Origin: Bacillus marasmi
GTDB taxonomy: Bacteria; Bacillota; Bacilli; Bacillales; Cytobacillaceae
NCBI RefSeq assembly: GCF_902168435.1
Contig: NZ_LR656169.1
Coordinates: forward strand, 62,001-126,000
Reading direction: 5' to 3'
Length of the DNA: 64,000 nucleotides
The notes under the pieces are model-generated. The model searched no databases, was not told the DNA's origin, and was given only the letters and a program-made list of their open reading frames with translations. Numbering within the stretch: the stretch's first letter is position 1; each line of letters opens with the position of its first letter. This document shows positions 17,001 to 25,222 of this stretch, in pieces. The translations under genes were made by a program, and so were the position numbers.

Positions 17001-17691
17001 TTACTCCCCATGACGCAAACGATTGTACAACACTATTTTGGAATCCTTCGTAACTCAGTTCTTCATCACGGTGCTTATCGATTTGATTGATAACTAAGCA
17101 CAATTGTTTTCCAGCTTGAGTTAATTCTTTTGTAAAAAGGAAATTCACTTCGGATTGGACGTGATTATAATCCATTACATAAAAAATGAGATCGGCCAAA
17201 TGTAGTGCAGACTCGGTTGCAATACGGTGGGCATCATCAGTGGAATCAATCCCCGGTGTATCCATGATGATGACATTGTTAGGAAGACTTGAATTTTGAT
17301 GACTAATTTCGACCGCTTCGATTTCATCGCCATCTTTACAATACGTCTTTACTTTTTCGTAATCATACGGTGCTAAATAAACCCGTGGTTTCCCCTTTTT
17401 AAAAATAACCTTTGCATACTCCTCACCCGTTTTTACCTTTACTAGGTTTGCACTCGTTGGAATCGGGCTTGATGGCAGGAGATTTTCACCAACTAGTCGG
17501 TTAATCATCGTTGATTTACCAGCTGAAAAGTGTCCGCAAAATGCAATCGAAAATTCCTGCTTGCTTAGCTTTTTGGCGAGCTGCTCCGCTCTGTTAGCTG
17601 TTTGTTCATCTTGATTCTGTTTAAAAAGATCGTATAACACTGCAATCTTTCCAAGTAAAGATTGCTCCTTTTGTTCGATAATTTGTACCAT
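14035..17691 (-). CDS. dynA: Bacterial dynamin-like GTPase DynA (two fused dynamin units)
   Basis: 1218 residues (B. subtilis DynA/YpbR 1193). Two complete GTPase units: the first with GHFSAGKST (53-61), a DTPGIDS switch and NQID; the second with GAFSAGKSS near residue 640, DTPGADS and NAID. Each is followed by long helical/coiled-coil stalk and paddle regions. The protein tethers and fuses membranes and protects against membrane stress and phage. The start at 17691 (MVQIIEQKEQS) follows AAGGGGA by about 6 nt; 7 extra residues upstream are unsupported. It is followed by the 59-residue Cys protein in the same transcript. Confidence 0.95.
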   Translation of the reverse strand: MVQIIEQKEQSLLGKIAVLYDLFKQNQDEQTANRAEQLAKKLSKQEFSIAFCGHFSAGKSTMINRLVGENLLPSSPIPTSANLVKVKTGEEYAKVIFKKGKPRVYLAPYDYEKVKTYCKDGDEIEAVEISHQNSSLPNNVIIMDTPGIDSTDDAHRIATESALHLADLIFYVMDYNHVQSEVNFLFTKELTQAGKQLCLVINQIDKHRDEELSYEGFQNSVVQSFASWGVRPEHILYTSLKFPDNSHNQFEALQQLLHEKINRREESLPETILHSLIKLTNDHLKIIKEQDETSINILEGKLTELTESERLGLKERIDQIEKMLEELKATVEQKSLEINDEVDEILDNAYIMPFQTRELAKQYLESCQPNFKVGLFFSKNKTEQERNQRRESLFIELADRVKSQVEWHLRQLALKILKENNAEKPELMEAAQSIQVTISHDLLENNLKPGAMLSGEYVLNYTNDVSGSIKRLSRNAISMWKELYLQELTRKNAIAMKDVKNELEQLNEWQTAIDQLNSIFNRHEQTEKTINQALNEELDFSNYKELADNLAQALEEDVEIIRDSFIESATDEAKLEVEIAVEEHHVDSAPVISKEQVERIVSHLRHSANKVKAVPGLEKVSVELKHRADRLESQQFTVALFGAFSAGKSSFANALIGEKILPVSPNPTTAAINRIKPVDSKHPHGTVLVKLKNPDALLDDVRRSLEVFDFGARDFTDALKAIVKVLGTEEHLDAYSKVHYAFLRAFNSGYANYEASLGQIIETDLNEFRDFVAQEEKSCLVEWIDVYYDCPLTKEGITLVDTPGADSINARHTNVAFEYIKSSDAILFVTYYNHAFSKADREFLIQLGRVKDTFELDKMFFIINAIDLASSDEEMSQVIEYVKDQLVSYGIRKPSMFAISSLLAIQEKMGQLDSKDSRINIFENAFYHFISGDLKEMVVDAAKAEHSRTVQILNQMIASAQEDKSVKERKRLAAIAEHEEVHSFIELQNADFLKKRLVQEADELLYYIKQRVFFRFGDFFKESFNPAVLKEDGRNIKKTLQHCLNELIESVGYDFTQEIRATTLRLEAYINKLLKERSEQLATELKEKNQYLTFSSFEPEKLDGLQVELAFQSLDMKQFQKALSYYKNAKAFFEKNEKKFMQEELEKVLEDPAEQYLQLEGEQAKAFYLGALEAETAKLISHISEQVDEYYKGIIASLSDEFPIEELLEIEKQIRDFN

Positions 17692-17779
17692 AAAAATCCC
17701 CTTGTCCCCCATTTATTCTATATTCTTTTATTTTATCCGATTTTTCTAACTTTTCCTACAAAAATGTATTATCTTTGAA

Positions 17780-17820
17780 AAAACAAAAGCCCGAGTCTTT
17801 TATACTCAAGCTTTTGTTTT
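17780..17820 (-). terminator. Terminator of the Fur-box peptide unit
   Basis: AAAACAAAAGC / GCTTTTGTTTT stem with an inner GAGT/ACTC pairing. On the minus strand it starts five nt after the stop of the 31-residue ORF and ends in a T run. Confidence 0.75.
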
Positions 17821-17824
17821 CATA

Positions 17825-17920
17825 CTATTTTATTTGGGATGGCTTTGTAACATTATTAAGTATGTGCTTCATTAGAATGGAATAGCCAACAATTGTTGAA
17901 CCGATTAGGACTGTTAACAT
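17825..17920 (-). CDS. 31-residue single-pass membrane peptide, probably Fur-regulated
   Basis: ATG at 17920 opens a 31-codon ORF: a hydrophobic N-terminal helix (MLTVLIGSTIVGYSILM) and a basic/polar tail ending KPSQIK. An AGGTGG ribosome site lies about 7-9 nt upstream and can fold into a small CACC-AAAA-GGTG hairpin. Upstream is a promoter overlapped by two Fur-box-like sequences; downstream is a terminator five nt after the stop. The unit is thus complete and independent of dynA. I do not recognise the peptide; a small membrane modulator induced by iron starvation is an inference. Confidence 0.6.
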   Translation of the reverse strand: MLTVLIGSTIVGYSILMKHILNNVTKPSQIK

Positions 17921-17949
17921 ATGTAGCACCACCTTTTGGTGAATGGTAA

Positions 17950-17999
17950 TGATAATTATTTTCAATTATCATGATATCATAAATGATAACCATTTTCAA
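17950..17999 (-). promoter_or_regulatory. Promoter with two Fur-box-like operators
   Basis: On the minus strand TTGAAA (17999-17994), 17-nt spacer, TATCAT (17976-17971). Two 15-bp elements fit the Bacillus 7-1-7 Fur box TGATAAT-N-ATTATCA: TGATAATTATTTTCA (17950-17964, 13 of 14) over the predicted start site, and TGATAACCATTTTCA (17984-17998, 12 of 14) over the -35. This is the layout of an iron-repressed promoter. Confidence 0.65.
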
Positions 18000-18068
18000 T
18001 AAGGTTTTGATTTTAATAATATTATATGAAAAATACTCAACTTTGATGATGGTGCTAAAATCATCAAA

Positions 18069-18098
18069 CAAAAAAACTTCCCTCATTAATGAAGGAAG
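18069..18098 (-). terminator. Terminator downstream of the 43-residue zinc-ribbon gene
   Basis: On the minus strand CTTCC...GGAAG hairpin followed by seven Ts (18076-18070). Between 18042 and 18068 lies a second perfect 9-bp inverted repeat (TTTGATGAT/ATCATCAAA) without a T run. Confidence 0.55.
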
Positions 18099-18203
18099 CA
18101 AGGACGTTTTGAAGAAGTTGTTGTGCATTCTTATTATAAGCTTCAATACCGGTTTGGTCACGATGTAAACATTACCAATTTCTTAGGTAACTTTCTCACC
18201 AAA

Positions 18204-18335
18204 TCATCTATGCTTATGATCTGATTGTTTTTGCACATCAATTAATATTTTATTTTCAGCCAACCCTCCACAAACATCACACGGTTTGACTTCATCATAT
18301 AAGATTCTGCACAGATCACAATAATACTTTTCCAT
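18204..18335 (-). CDS. 43-residue zinc-ribbon-like protein
   Basis: ATG at 18335 opens 43 codons with CDLC (C6-C9) and CDVC (C19-C22), the CxxC-x9-CxxC pattern of a small zinc ribbon, and a His-rich C-terminus (DHKHR). The ribosome site is weak (GGAAGTGA about 10 nt upstream). It is read toward the terminator at 18069 and is not part of the pbuX transcript unless read-through occurs. The family is not recognised. Confidence 0.5.
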   Translation of the reverse strand: MEKYYCDLCRILYDEVKPCDVCGGLAENKILIDVQKQSDHKHR

Positions 18336-18418
18336 GCGTAAGCTTCACTTCCAGTCAAATAAACAGTTTGGTTAAGTATATTCAACTTATTCCAATCGGT
18401 GACAGTTGGAGCATGTTA

Positions 18419-20355
<1,937 letters not shown>

Positions 20356-20361
20356 TTAAAT

Positions 20362-20417
20362 AACAAAAAACCTAAAGGTAAGACACTCATATCATGAGTG
20401 AGTCAATACCTTTAGGT
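20362..20417 (-). terminator. Riboswitch-controlled terminator of xpt-pbuX
   Basis: On the minus strand ACCTAAAGGTA / TACCTTTAGGT followed by TTTTTTG, with an inner CTCACTCAT/ATGAGTG pairing. The CTCACTCAT strand (20402-20394) is complementary to ATGAGTGAG in the 3' side of aptamer stem P1 (20477-20469), so antiterminator and terminator exclude each other. Confidence 0.88.
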
Positions 20418-20467
20418 TCATTTTCTAATACAAAAAGAAGACTAATAATTAATGTCCTAGTAAAGTG

Positions 20468-20545
20468 TCTCACTCATAGTCGGATTTTTTACGGAATTCC
20501 GGTAGAAACTTGCAGGCCATATCCCTGCGATTATATGAGTTTGTG
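20468..20545 (-). ncRNA. Purine (guanine-type) riboswitch aptamer
   Basis: On the minus strand the conserved core is almost identical to B. subtilis xpt: CTCATATAATCGC, GATATGGC, GCAAGTTTCTACCGG, CCGTAAA, TCCGACTATGAGTGAG. P1, P2 and P3 can all be drawn. The TCCGACTATG segment places a C at the ligand-pairing position, as in guanine/hypoxanthine-sensing members rather than adenine. Ligand binding would stabilise P1 and release the terminator, switching xpt-pbuX off. Confidence 0.96.
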
Positions 20546-20567
20546 AAATATTTGGTTGTATGGAGGT

Positions 20568-20596
20568 ATTATATCGAGATAATTTACCTTTGTAAA
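20568..20596 (-). promoter_or_regulatory. Sigma-A promoter of xpt-pbuX
   Basis: Minus strand TTTACA (20596-20591), 17-nt spacer, TATAAT (20573-20568), about 25 nt upstream of the aptamer. Confidence 0.75.
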
Positions 20597-20599
20597 CCA

Positions 20600-21021
20600 A
20601 AAAACTTAACATTTACAAAAAAATAGAATTTATTGTTCGTGTTTAACCATAAAAAATTGTGAATTTGCTATAATGCGTAAATTTTTAATAGTAAACAGGT
20701 TTTTTCACTCATTACAAGTTCTTTAATCACATTTTTATTCTGGCAGAATTTTGAAATCAAGGAACCCCTTGAAAACATTTCACATTTTTCCAAAATAGGA
20801 CAAGTTTTTCACCTTTAGTTCACATTTTATTCACACATTCTTCACGATTGAAGTGACTTTAATCACTTATATATCAATTTTACAACATAACCATAGTGTT
20901 TATTTTAGTATTGAACATTTTGTGAACTCGTTCAAAGTATATGGAATATTCTCTATTGTTCGGTATGATGTAAGTGTAATCATTAAATATTTCAAAATTG
21001 TGAAGAGAGGAGTGAGCGGAT
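20600..21021 (+). promoter_or_regulatory. Long AT-rich upstream region of the ba3 oxidase operon
   Basis: No convincing gene in these 420 bp. They contain a Crp/Fnr-type palindrome AAGTGA-CTTTAA-TCACTT (20851-20868, GTGA-N6-TCAC) and many TGTGAA/TTCACA elements in both orientations (for example 20657-20664, 20778-20784, 20819-20824, 20830-20835, 20920-20926) resembling ResD half-sites (TTTGTGAAT). Such clusters fit oxygen/redox control of a terminal oxidase. The binding protein is inferred. Confidence 0.5.
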
Positions 21022-21177
21022 ATGGCGAAAACGGAACTTGGAAATAAAACTAATGCTCCAATTAAGCATGAGGAGGAATCTCAATTAAAAGGTACATTAG
21101 TTTCCGTTTTCTTAGTCGCGTTAGTCCTAATCGGTACTTGGGCCGGAGTTTATTTCATGTATGTTGATCGTCTGTAG
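21022..21177 (+). CDS. Cytochrome c oxidase subunit IIa (ba3-type)
   Basis: A 51-residue protein with a polar N-terminus and one transmembrane helix (about residues 25-46, VSVFLVALVLIGTWAGVYFM), ending YVDRL. Its size, single helix and place directly before subunits II and I match the small IIa subunit of ba3-type oxidases. GAGGAGTG precedes the ATG. It contributes the extra helix that replaces the first helix of ordinary subunit II. Confidence 0.85.
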   Translation: MAKTELGNKTNAPIKHEEESQLKGTLVSVFLVALVLIGTWAGVYFMYVDRL

Positions 21178-21204
21178 TAAAAGAGGGAGAGGGGGAATAA
21201 AGCC

Positions 21205-21681
21205 ATGCATATCCATAAGTTTGAAAAGGTTTGGCTTACATTCGGTATTGCAATGTTAATTGTATTTTTATCAGTAATAGGAGTAAGTGCATTTTACTTG
21301 GGAAATCAACCACCAAGCTGCTTGAATACAATTGACCCAGCAAAAGTTGATACAACTAAGCCGTTTGATAAACCAGGATTACACAAAGTTGAAGGTAAAG
21401 AATGGGATTACGAATTAGTAATTGTCGCTTCTATGTTTAACTATAATCCAGGTGCAGTTCAAATTCCTAAAGGGTCAAAGGTTAAAGTAATGGTAACGAC
21501 TAAGGACGTTATTCACGGTTTTGAAGTAGCAGGAACAAACGTCAACATGATGGTTGAGCCAGGGTTTATCAGTGAATATGTTTCAACATTTAACAAAACT
21601 GGTGAATTCCTAATTCTATGTAATGAATACTGTGGCTCAGGTCATCATATGATGACTTCTAAAATCGAGGTGGTTGAATAA
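21205..21681 (+). CDS. Cytochrome c oxidase subunit II (ba3-type, CuA)
   Basis: 158 residues: one N-terminal transmembrane helix (about 10-31) and an external cupredoxin domain. All CuA ligands are visible: H104, C139, E141, C143, H147 and M150 (LCNEYCGSGHHMM). The single membrane helix and short length are typical of ba3-type subunit II. Its stop overlaps the start of subunit I by one base (TAATG). It receives electrons from cytochrome c. Confidence 0.95.
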   Translation: MHIHKFEKVWLTFGIAMLIVFLSVIGVSAFYLGNQPPSCLNTIDPAKVDTTKPFDKPGLHKVEGKEWDYELVIVASMFNYNPGAVQIPKGSKVKVMVTTKDVIHGFEVAGTNVNMMVEPGFISEYVSTFNKTGEFLILCNEYCGSGHHMMTSKIEVVE

Positions 21682-23333
21682 TGAATATTTCATCAGTGTT
21701 AAAAGTTGATCGTCAAGATGCAAAATTATCAATGGCTCACTTTTATGTAGCCTTTACAGCTTTAGCAATTGGTGGGCTTGCTGGTTTATTACAAGTTTTG
21801 GTTCGTTCAGGTAAATTCACTTTGCCTGCTGGTATTGGATATTATCAAGTATTAACTGTCCATGGTGTATTACTAGGACTAGTCTTAACAACATTCTTTA
21901 TTATGGGCTTCCAACATGCTGCTACTAGTTATTCTTCTGGAGCATATTCTAAAGGAATTAGAAGAACTGCTTGGATCGGTTTCTGGGTAATGACAGCTGG
22001 TACAGCAATGGCTGCCGTAATGGTTTTATTAAATCAAGCTTCTGTACTATATACTTTCTATGCACCATTACAAGCTCATCCACTTTATTATCTTGGATTG
22101 ACTCTTGTAGTTGTAGGTAGCTGGATTGACGGTGCTGCCATTTGTGCTACATATATTAAATGGCGTAAAGCTAATCCAGGAAAAACTAGTCCTTTAATGA
22201 CTTATATGTCTCTTGTTAACACTATGCTATGGTATATTGCTACTATCGGTGTTGCTGCAACTGTACTTATTCAATTATTACCATGGTCATTAAACCTAGT
22301 TCCAACTGTTAACGTTTTAGTTAGCCGTACATTATTCTGGTATTTCGGTCACCCGCTTGTATATTTCTGGTTATTACCTGCATATATGGCTTGGTACACA
22401 GTTATTCCAAAAGTTATTGGTGCAAAAATTTTCTCAGACTCACTGGCTCGACTATCGTTTTTGCTCTTTATCCTATTCTCATTCCCAGTAGGGTTCCATC
22501 ACCAATTGACTGAGCCTGGTATTGATCCAGCATGGAAATTCTTACAAGTAGTATTAACATTCTTAGTTGTTATTCCGTCTTTAATGACTGCATTCTCTTT
22601 ATTCGCAACATTTGAAACATTCGGTCGTTCTAAAGGATCTAAAGGTTTATTCGGATGGGTGAAAAAGCTTCCTTGGGGAGACGCTCGTTTCATCATTCCA
22701 TTTATCGGTATGTTAGTATTCATTCCAGCTGGTGCTGGTGGTATGGTTAACGCATCTCACCAAATGAACCAAGTAGTTCATAACACAGTTTGGGTAACTG
22801 GACACTTCCACTTAACTGTTGCAACAGCTGTTATGTTAACATTCTTTGGTGTTGCTTATTGGTTAGTACCACACTTAACTGGTCGCATATTAACTAAAGC
22901 AATGAATAAACTTTGTATTCTACAAGGTGTACTTTGGGCAATCGGTATGACATTTATGTCTGGTGGTATGCACGCAGCAGGTTTACTTGGTGCACCACGT
23001 CGTTCTGCATTCTCTGATTATGCAGGTTCTGCTCAAGCTGCTGAATGGATTCCTTACCAAATTGCACAAGCAGTTGGTGGTAGCATCCTATTCATCTCTG
23101 TAATCCTAATGGTTTACATTTTTATTAGACTAGCATTCTTTGCACCTAAAGGTGAACAAGAATTCCCAATGGGTGAAGTAAGCGAAAATGCAGATGAAAC
23201 TCCTGCAATTTTCGAAAACTGGAAAATTTGGCTTGGTGTTGCTGCACTATTAATCATCTTTGCTTACACAGTGCCATTAACAGATATCATTCAAAACTCA
23301 CCTCCAGGATCACCAGGATTCAAACCTTGGTAA
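21681..23333 (+). CDS. Cytochrome c oxidase subunit I (b(o/a)3-type)
   Basis: 550 residues, 12-13 transmembrane helices. Haem/copper ligand regions are visible: TVHGVLLGL (early haem His), GHPLVYFWLLPAY (CuB His and the cross-linked Tyr) and HHQ/VTGHFHLTVATA (CuB and haem His). The sequence is of the B-family (ba3) oxidase type, which works at low oxygen with a K-channel-like proton path. Codon use is strongly biased toward A/T-ending codons and looks highly expressed. Last gene of the three-gene operon. Confidence 0.95.
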   Translation: MNISSVLKVDRQDAKLSMAHFYVAFTALAIGGLAGLLQVLVRSGKFTLPAGIGYYQVLTVHGVLLGLVLTTFFIMGFQHAATSYSSGAYSKGIRRTAWIGFWVMTAGTAMAAVMVLLNQASVLYTFYAPLQAHPLYYLGLTLVVVGSWIDGAAICATYIKWRKANPGKTSPLMTYMSLVNTMLWYIATIGVAATVLIQLLPWSLNLVPTVNVLVSRTLFWYFGHPLVYFWLLPAYMAWYTVIPKVIGAKIFSDSLARLSFLLFILFSFPVGFHHQLTEPGIDPAWKFLQVVLTFLVVIPSLMTAFSLFATFETFGRSKGSKGLFGWVKKLPWGDARFIIPFIGMLVFIPAGAGGMVNASHQMNQVVHNTVWVTGHFHLTVATAVMLTFFGVAYWLVPHLTGRILTKAMNKLCILQGVLWAIGMTFMSGGMHAAGLLGAPRRSAFSDYAGSAQAAEWIPYQIAQAVGGSILFISVILMVYIFIRLAFFAPKGEQEFPMGEVSENADETPAIFENWKIWLGVAALLIIFAYTVPLTDIIQNSPPGSPGFKPW

Positions 23334-23344
23334 TCTGCGGTATA

Positions 23345-23381
23345 AAAAATGCCTTCGGAATTTTTCCGAAGGCATTTTTTA
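23345..23381. terminator. Bidirectional terminator between the oxidase operon and ypwA
   Basis: AAAAAATGCCTTCGGAA / TTCCGAAGGCATTTTTT perfect hairpin with T runs on both strands. Confidence 0.92.
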
Positions 23382-23382
23382 T

Positions 23383-24888
23383 TTAATCTGAATAGATTTG
23401 ATGATATTTCTCATTTAAATAGTCTATCAAATGCTGAGCATTCAAGCCTTCCCCGGTTACATCCTTAATGATTTCGAGCGGCTTTTTCATTTTTCCAAAT
23501 TGATGGACATGTGCCGACATCCATTCCTTAATTGATGAAAGATGTCCATTTGCTAAAAGCTCATCAAAATTTGGAATATCCTTAATCAGTTGGTTCTTAA
23601 ATTGGGCTGCGTACATATATCCTAAGGCGTAGGATGGAAAATAACCAAAGCTTCCCCCTGCCCAATGTACATCCTGAAGTACCCCTTCACCATCATGCTT
23701 TGGACGAATGCCTAAGTATTCTTCATATTTATCATTCCAAATTTGCGGTAAGTCTTTTACTTTGATTTCATCATTAAATAAACCTTTTTCAATTTCATAA
23801 CGAATCATGATATGTAAAGGATAGGTTAGTTCATCCGCTTCAATTCTAATAAGTGAAGGTTTCGATTCATTGATTGCTCGGTAGAAATCAATCAAGCTTA
23901 CCTGATCAAATTGTCCTGAAGCATATTGCTTTAGCAATGGATAATTATGTTTCCAGAAGGCAAAATTTCTACCTACAAAGTTTTCATAAAACAAGGACTG
24001 GGATTCATGAATTCCCATTGAAGTCCCATCACAAAGTGGCGTTCCAATCAATTCTTTAGAAATATTTTGTTCGTAAAGAGCATGACCGCCTTCATGAATG
24101 GTACCAAATACTGCAGTCCGAAAATCATTTTCATCATATTTCGTTGTTATTCGGACATCTCCAGGATTTAAACCTGTTGCAAAAGGATGAACAGCAACAT
24201 CTAAACGGCCAGCATGAAAGTTATAACCCATTTGCTCTAAGATTCTTAGGCTAACTTCACGTTGTTTTTCTTTTGAAAAATACTTAAACAAGAAGTCAGT
24301 TTGAGGAGGATTTTTTGAAGCACCTATCTTTTTGACAAGTGGAATTATTTCCTTTCGTAAATCGCCAAAAACTTGATCTAATACCTCAACTGTCATTCCC
24401 GGCTCATAAAAATTTAGCAATGTATTGTACTTATTGCCCTCAAAGCCCCAATATTGAATAAAACGCTTATTTGTTTCAACAAGTTGCTCTAAATATGGTT
24501 GAAATTGAGCAAAATCTTTATTTGCTTTCGCTTCCTCCCAAACATTCTCGGCTTTCGATTGGAGAATCACATATTGTTTATATTCCTCGGCTGGGATTTT
24601 TTTGTTGCGATCATATTCCTTTTGACATTCTTCGAGGATCTTTTCCGTAATCTCTGATATATTTTGATTAGAAAGTGCTTCGATAAAATCCGCCATTTCC
24701 TTCGATGTAGACATCCCAAATAGTTCTGATGATAACATTCCAATCACTTCTGAACGTTGCTCAACGCCCTGCTTAGGAGCCCCTGTACGTAAATCCCAAT
24801 AGATGAGGCCAAGCGCTTCGTTATATGCGCTCATTTTTTTCACATAATCAAGGAAGTCTTTTTCGATTTGTTTAATATTAGTTGTCAA
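23383..24888 (-). CDS. ypwA: Carboxypeptidase Taq (M32 family metallopeptidase)
   Basis: 501 residues, the same as B. subtilis YpwA. The zinc-binding HEGGH motif is at about H265 (IHEGGHALYEQN), with the family signatures YWDLRTGAPKQGVEQRSEV, HPFATGLNPGDVRITT and GIHESQS. It removes C-terminal residues from peptides. The start is TTG at 24888, with AAGGGAGG eight nt upstream; the frame extends to an ATG at 24909, whose position would bury the ribosome site inside the gene. Confidence 0.95.
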   Translation of the reverse strand: MTTNIKQIEKDFLDYVKKMSAYNEALGLIYWDLRTGAPKQGVEQRSEVIGMLSSELFGMSTSKEMADFIEALSNQNISEITEKILEECQKEYDRNKKIPAEEYKQYVILQSKAENVWEEAKANKDFAQFQPYLEQLVETNKRFIQYWGFEGNKYNTLLNFYEPGMTVEVLDQVFGDLRKEIIPLVKKIGASKNPPQTDFLFKYFSKEKQREVSLRILEQMGYNFHAGRLDVAVHPFATGLNPGDVRITTKYDENDFRTAVFGTIHEGGHALYEQNISKELIGTPLCDGTSMGIHESQSLFYENFVGRNFAFWKHNYPLLKQYASGQFDQVSLIDFYRAINESKPSLIRIEADELTYPLHIMIRYEIEKGLFNDEIKVKDLPQIWNDKYEEYLGIRPKHDGEGVLQDVHWAGGSFGYFPSYALGYMYAAQFKNQLIKDIPNFDELLANGHLSSIKEWMSAHVHQFGKMKKPLEIIKDVTGEGLNAQHLIDYLNEKYHQIYSD

Positions 24889-24976
24889 GAAGAATTCCTC
24901 CCTTAGCATTTTCTTAACATTTTATCATAATGAAACCTAAAGTAGACTTATATTGATTGTACGGATTTTAAGAAGG

Positions 24977-25005
24977 CAAAAAAAGGACAACAGCATAAGC
25001 TGTTG
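24977..25005 (-). terminator. Terminator of the candidate small RNA upstream of ypwA
   Basis: Minus strand CAACAGC-TTAT-GCTGTTG followed by CCTTTTTTTG. It separates the 25.0-25.13 kb transcript from ypwA. Confidence 0.8.
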
Positions 25006-25125
25006 CCGAGAGAAATTAGAGAGGTAAAAATGTTCCGGTAGAACATGATAGATAAAGTAACTAGACAACCTAGGGTGTGGACTTCTGGTAAGTCTCACTC
25101 CTTTCGTTTGTCTCATTAACAACTT
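24977..25125 (-). ncRNA. Candidate structured small RNA between norB and ypwA
   Basis: A promoter TTGTCA-N18-TATATT (25161 to 25132) and the terminator at 24977-25005 frame a transcript of about 150 nt with no good ORF; the 63-codon frame here has no ribosome site at its start. The RNA can form GACTT-ACCAG-AAGTC, CTAG-GTTGT-CTAG and TGTTC-TACCG-GAACA hairpins and contains an exposed AAAGGAGTGAGA that mimics a ribosome site. I cannot match it to a known RNA family. A trans-acting RNA or an attenuator are possible. Confidence 0.4.
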
Positions 25126-25167
25126 CATTATAATATAAAGTTATGGGCTTGTGTGTGACAAAGTTAA

Positions 25168-25207
25168 CAAAAACCTCCTTTCTTTTTAGCAAGAAAGGAG
25201 GTTTTTT
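25168..25207. terminator. Terminator of norB
   Basis: A 13-bp perfect stem AACCTCCTTTCTT / AAGAAAGGAGGTT with T runs on both sides; it ends the norB transcript on the minus strand. Confidence 0.88.
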
Positions 25208-25222
25208 CCTAAAATTGAAATG

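Noticed and set aside
18042-18068. 9-bp inverted repeat TTTGATGAT/ATCATCAAA as a terminator
   Set aside because: No T run follows on either strand; it may be an operator, but nothing supports a specific protein.
17856-18161. 101-codon minus-strand frame over the Fur-box region
   Set aside because: It crosses a promoter and two operators; the shorter 31-codon ORF in another frame has the ribosome site and terminator.
17983-18168. 61-codon plus-strand frame near the Fur boxes
   Set aside because: AT-rich chance frame, no ribosome site, covers operator and terminator sequences.
24937-25128. 63-codon minus-strand frame upstream of ypwA
   Set aside because: Starts at the predicted transcription start without a ribosome site and runs through a terminator; treated as a possible RNA instead.
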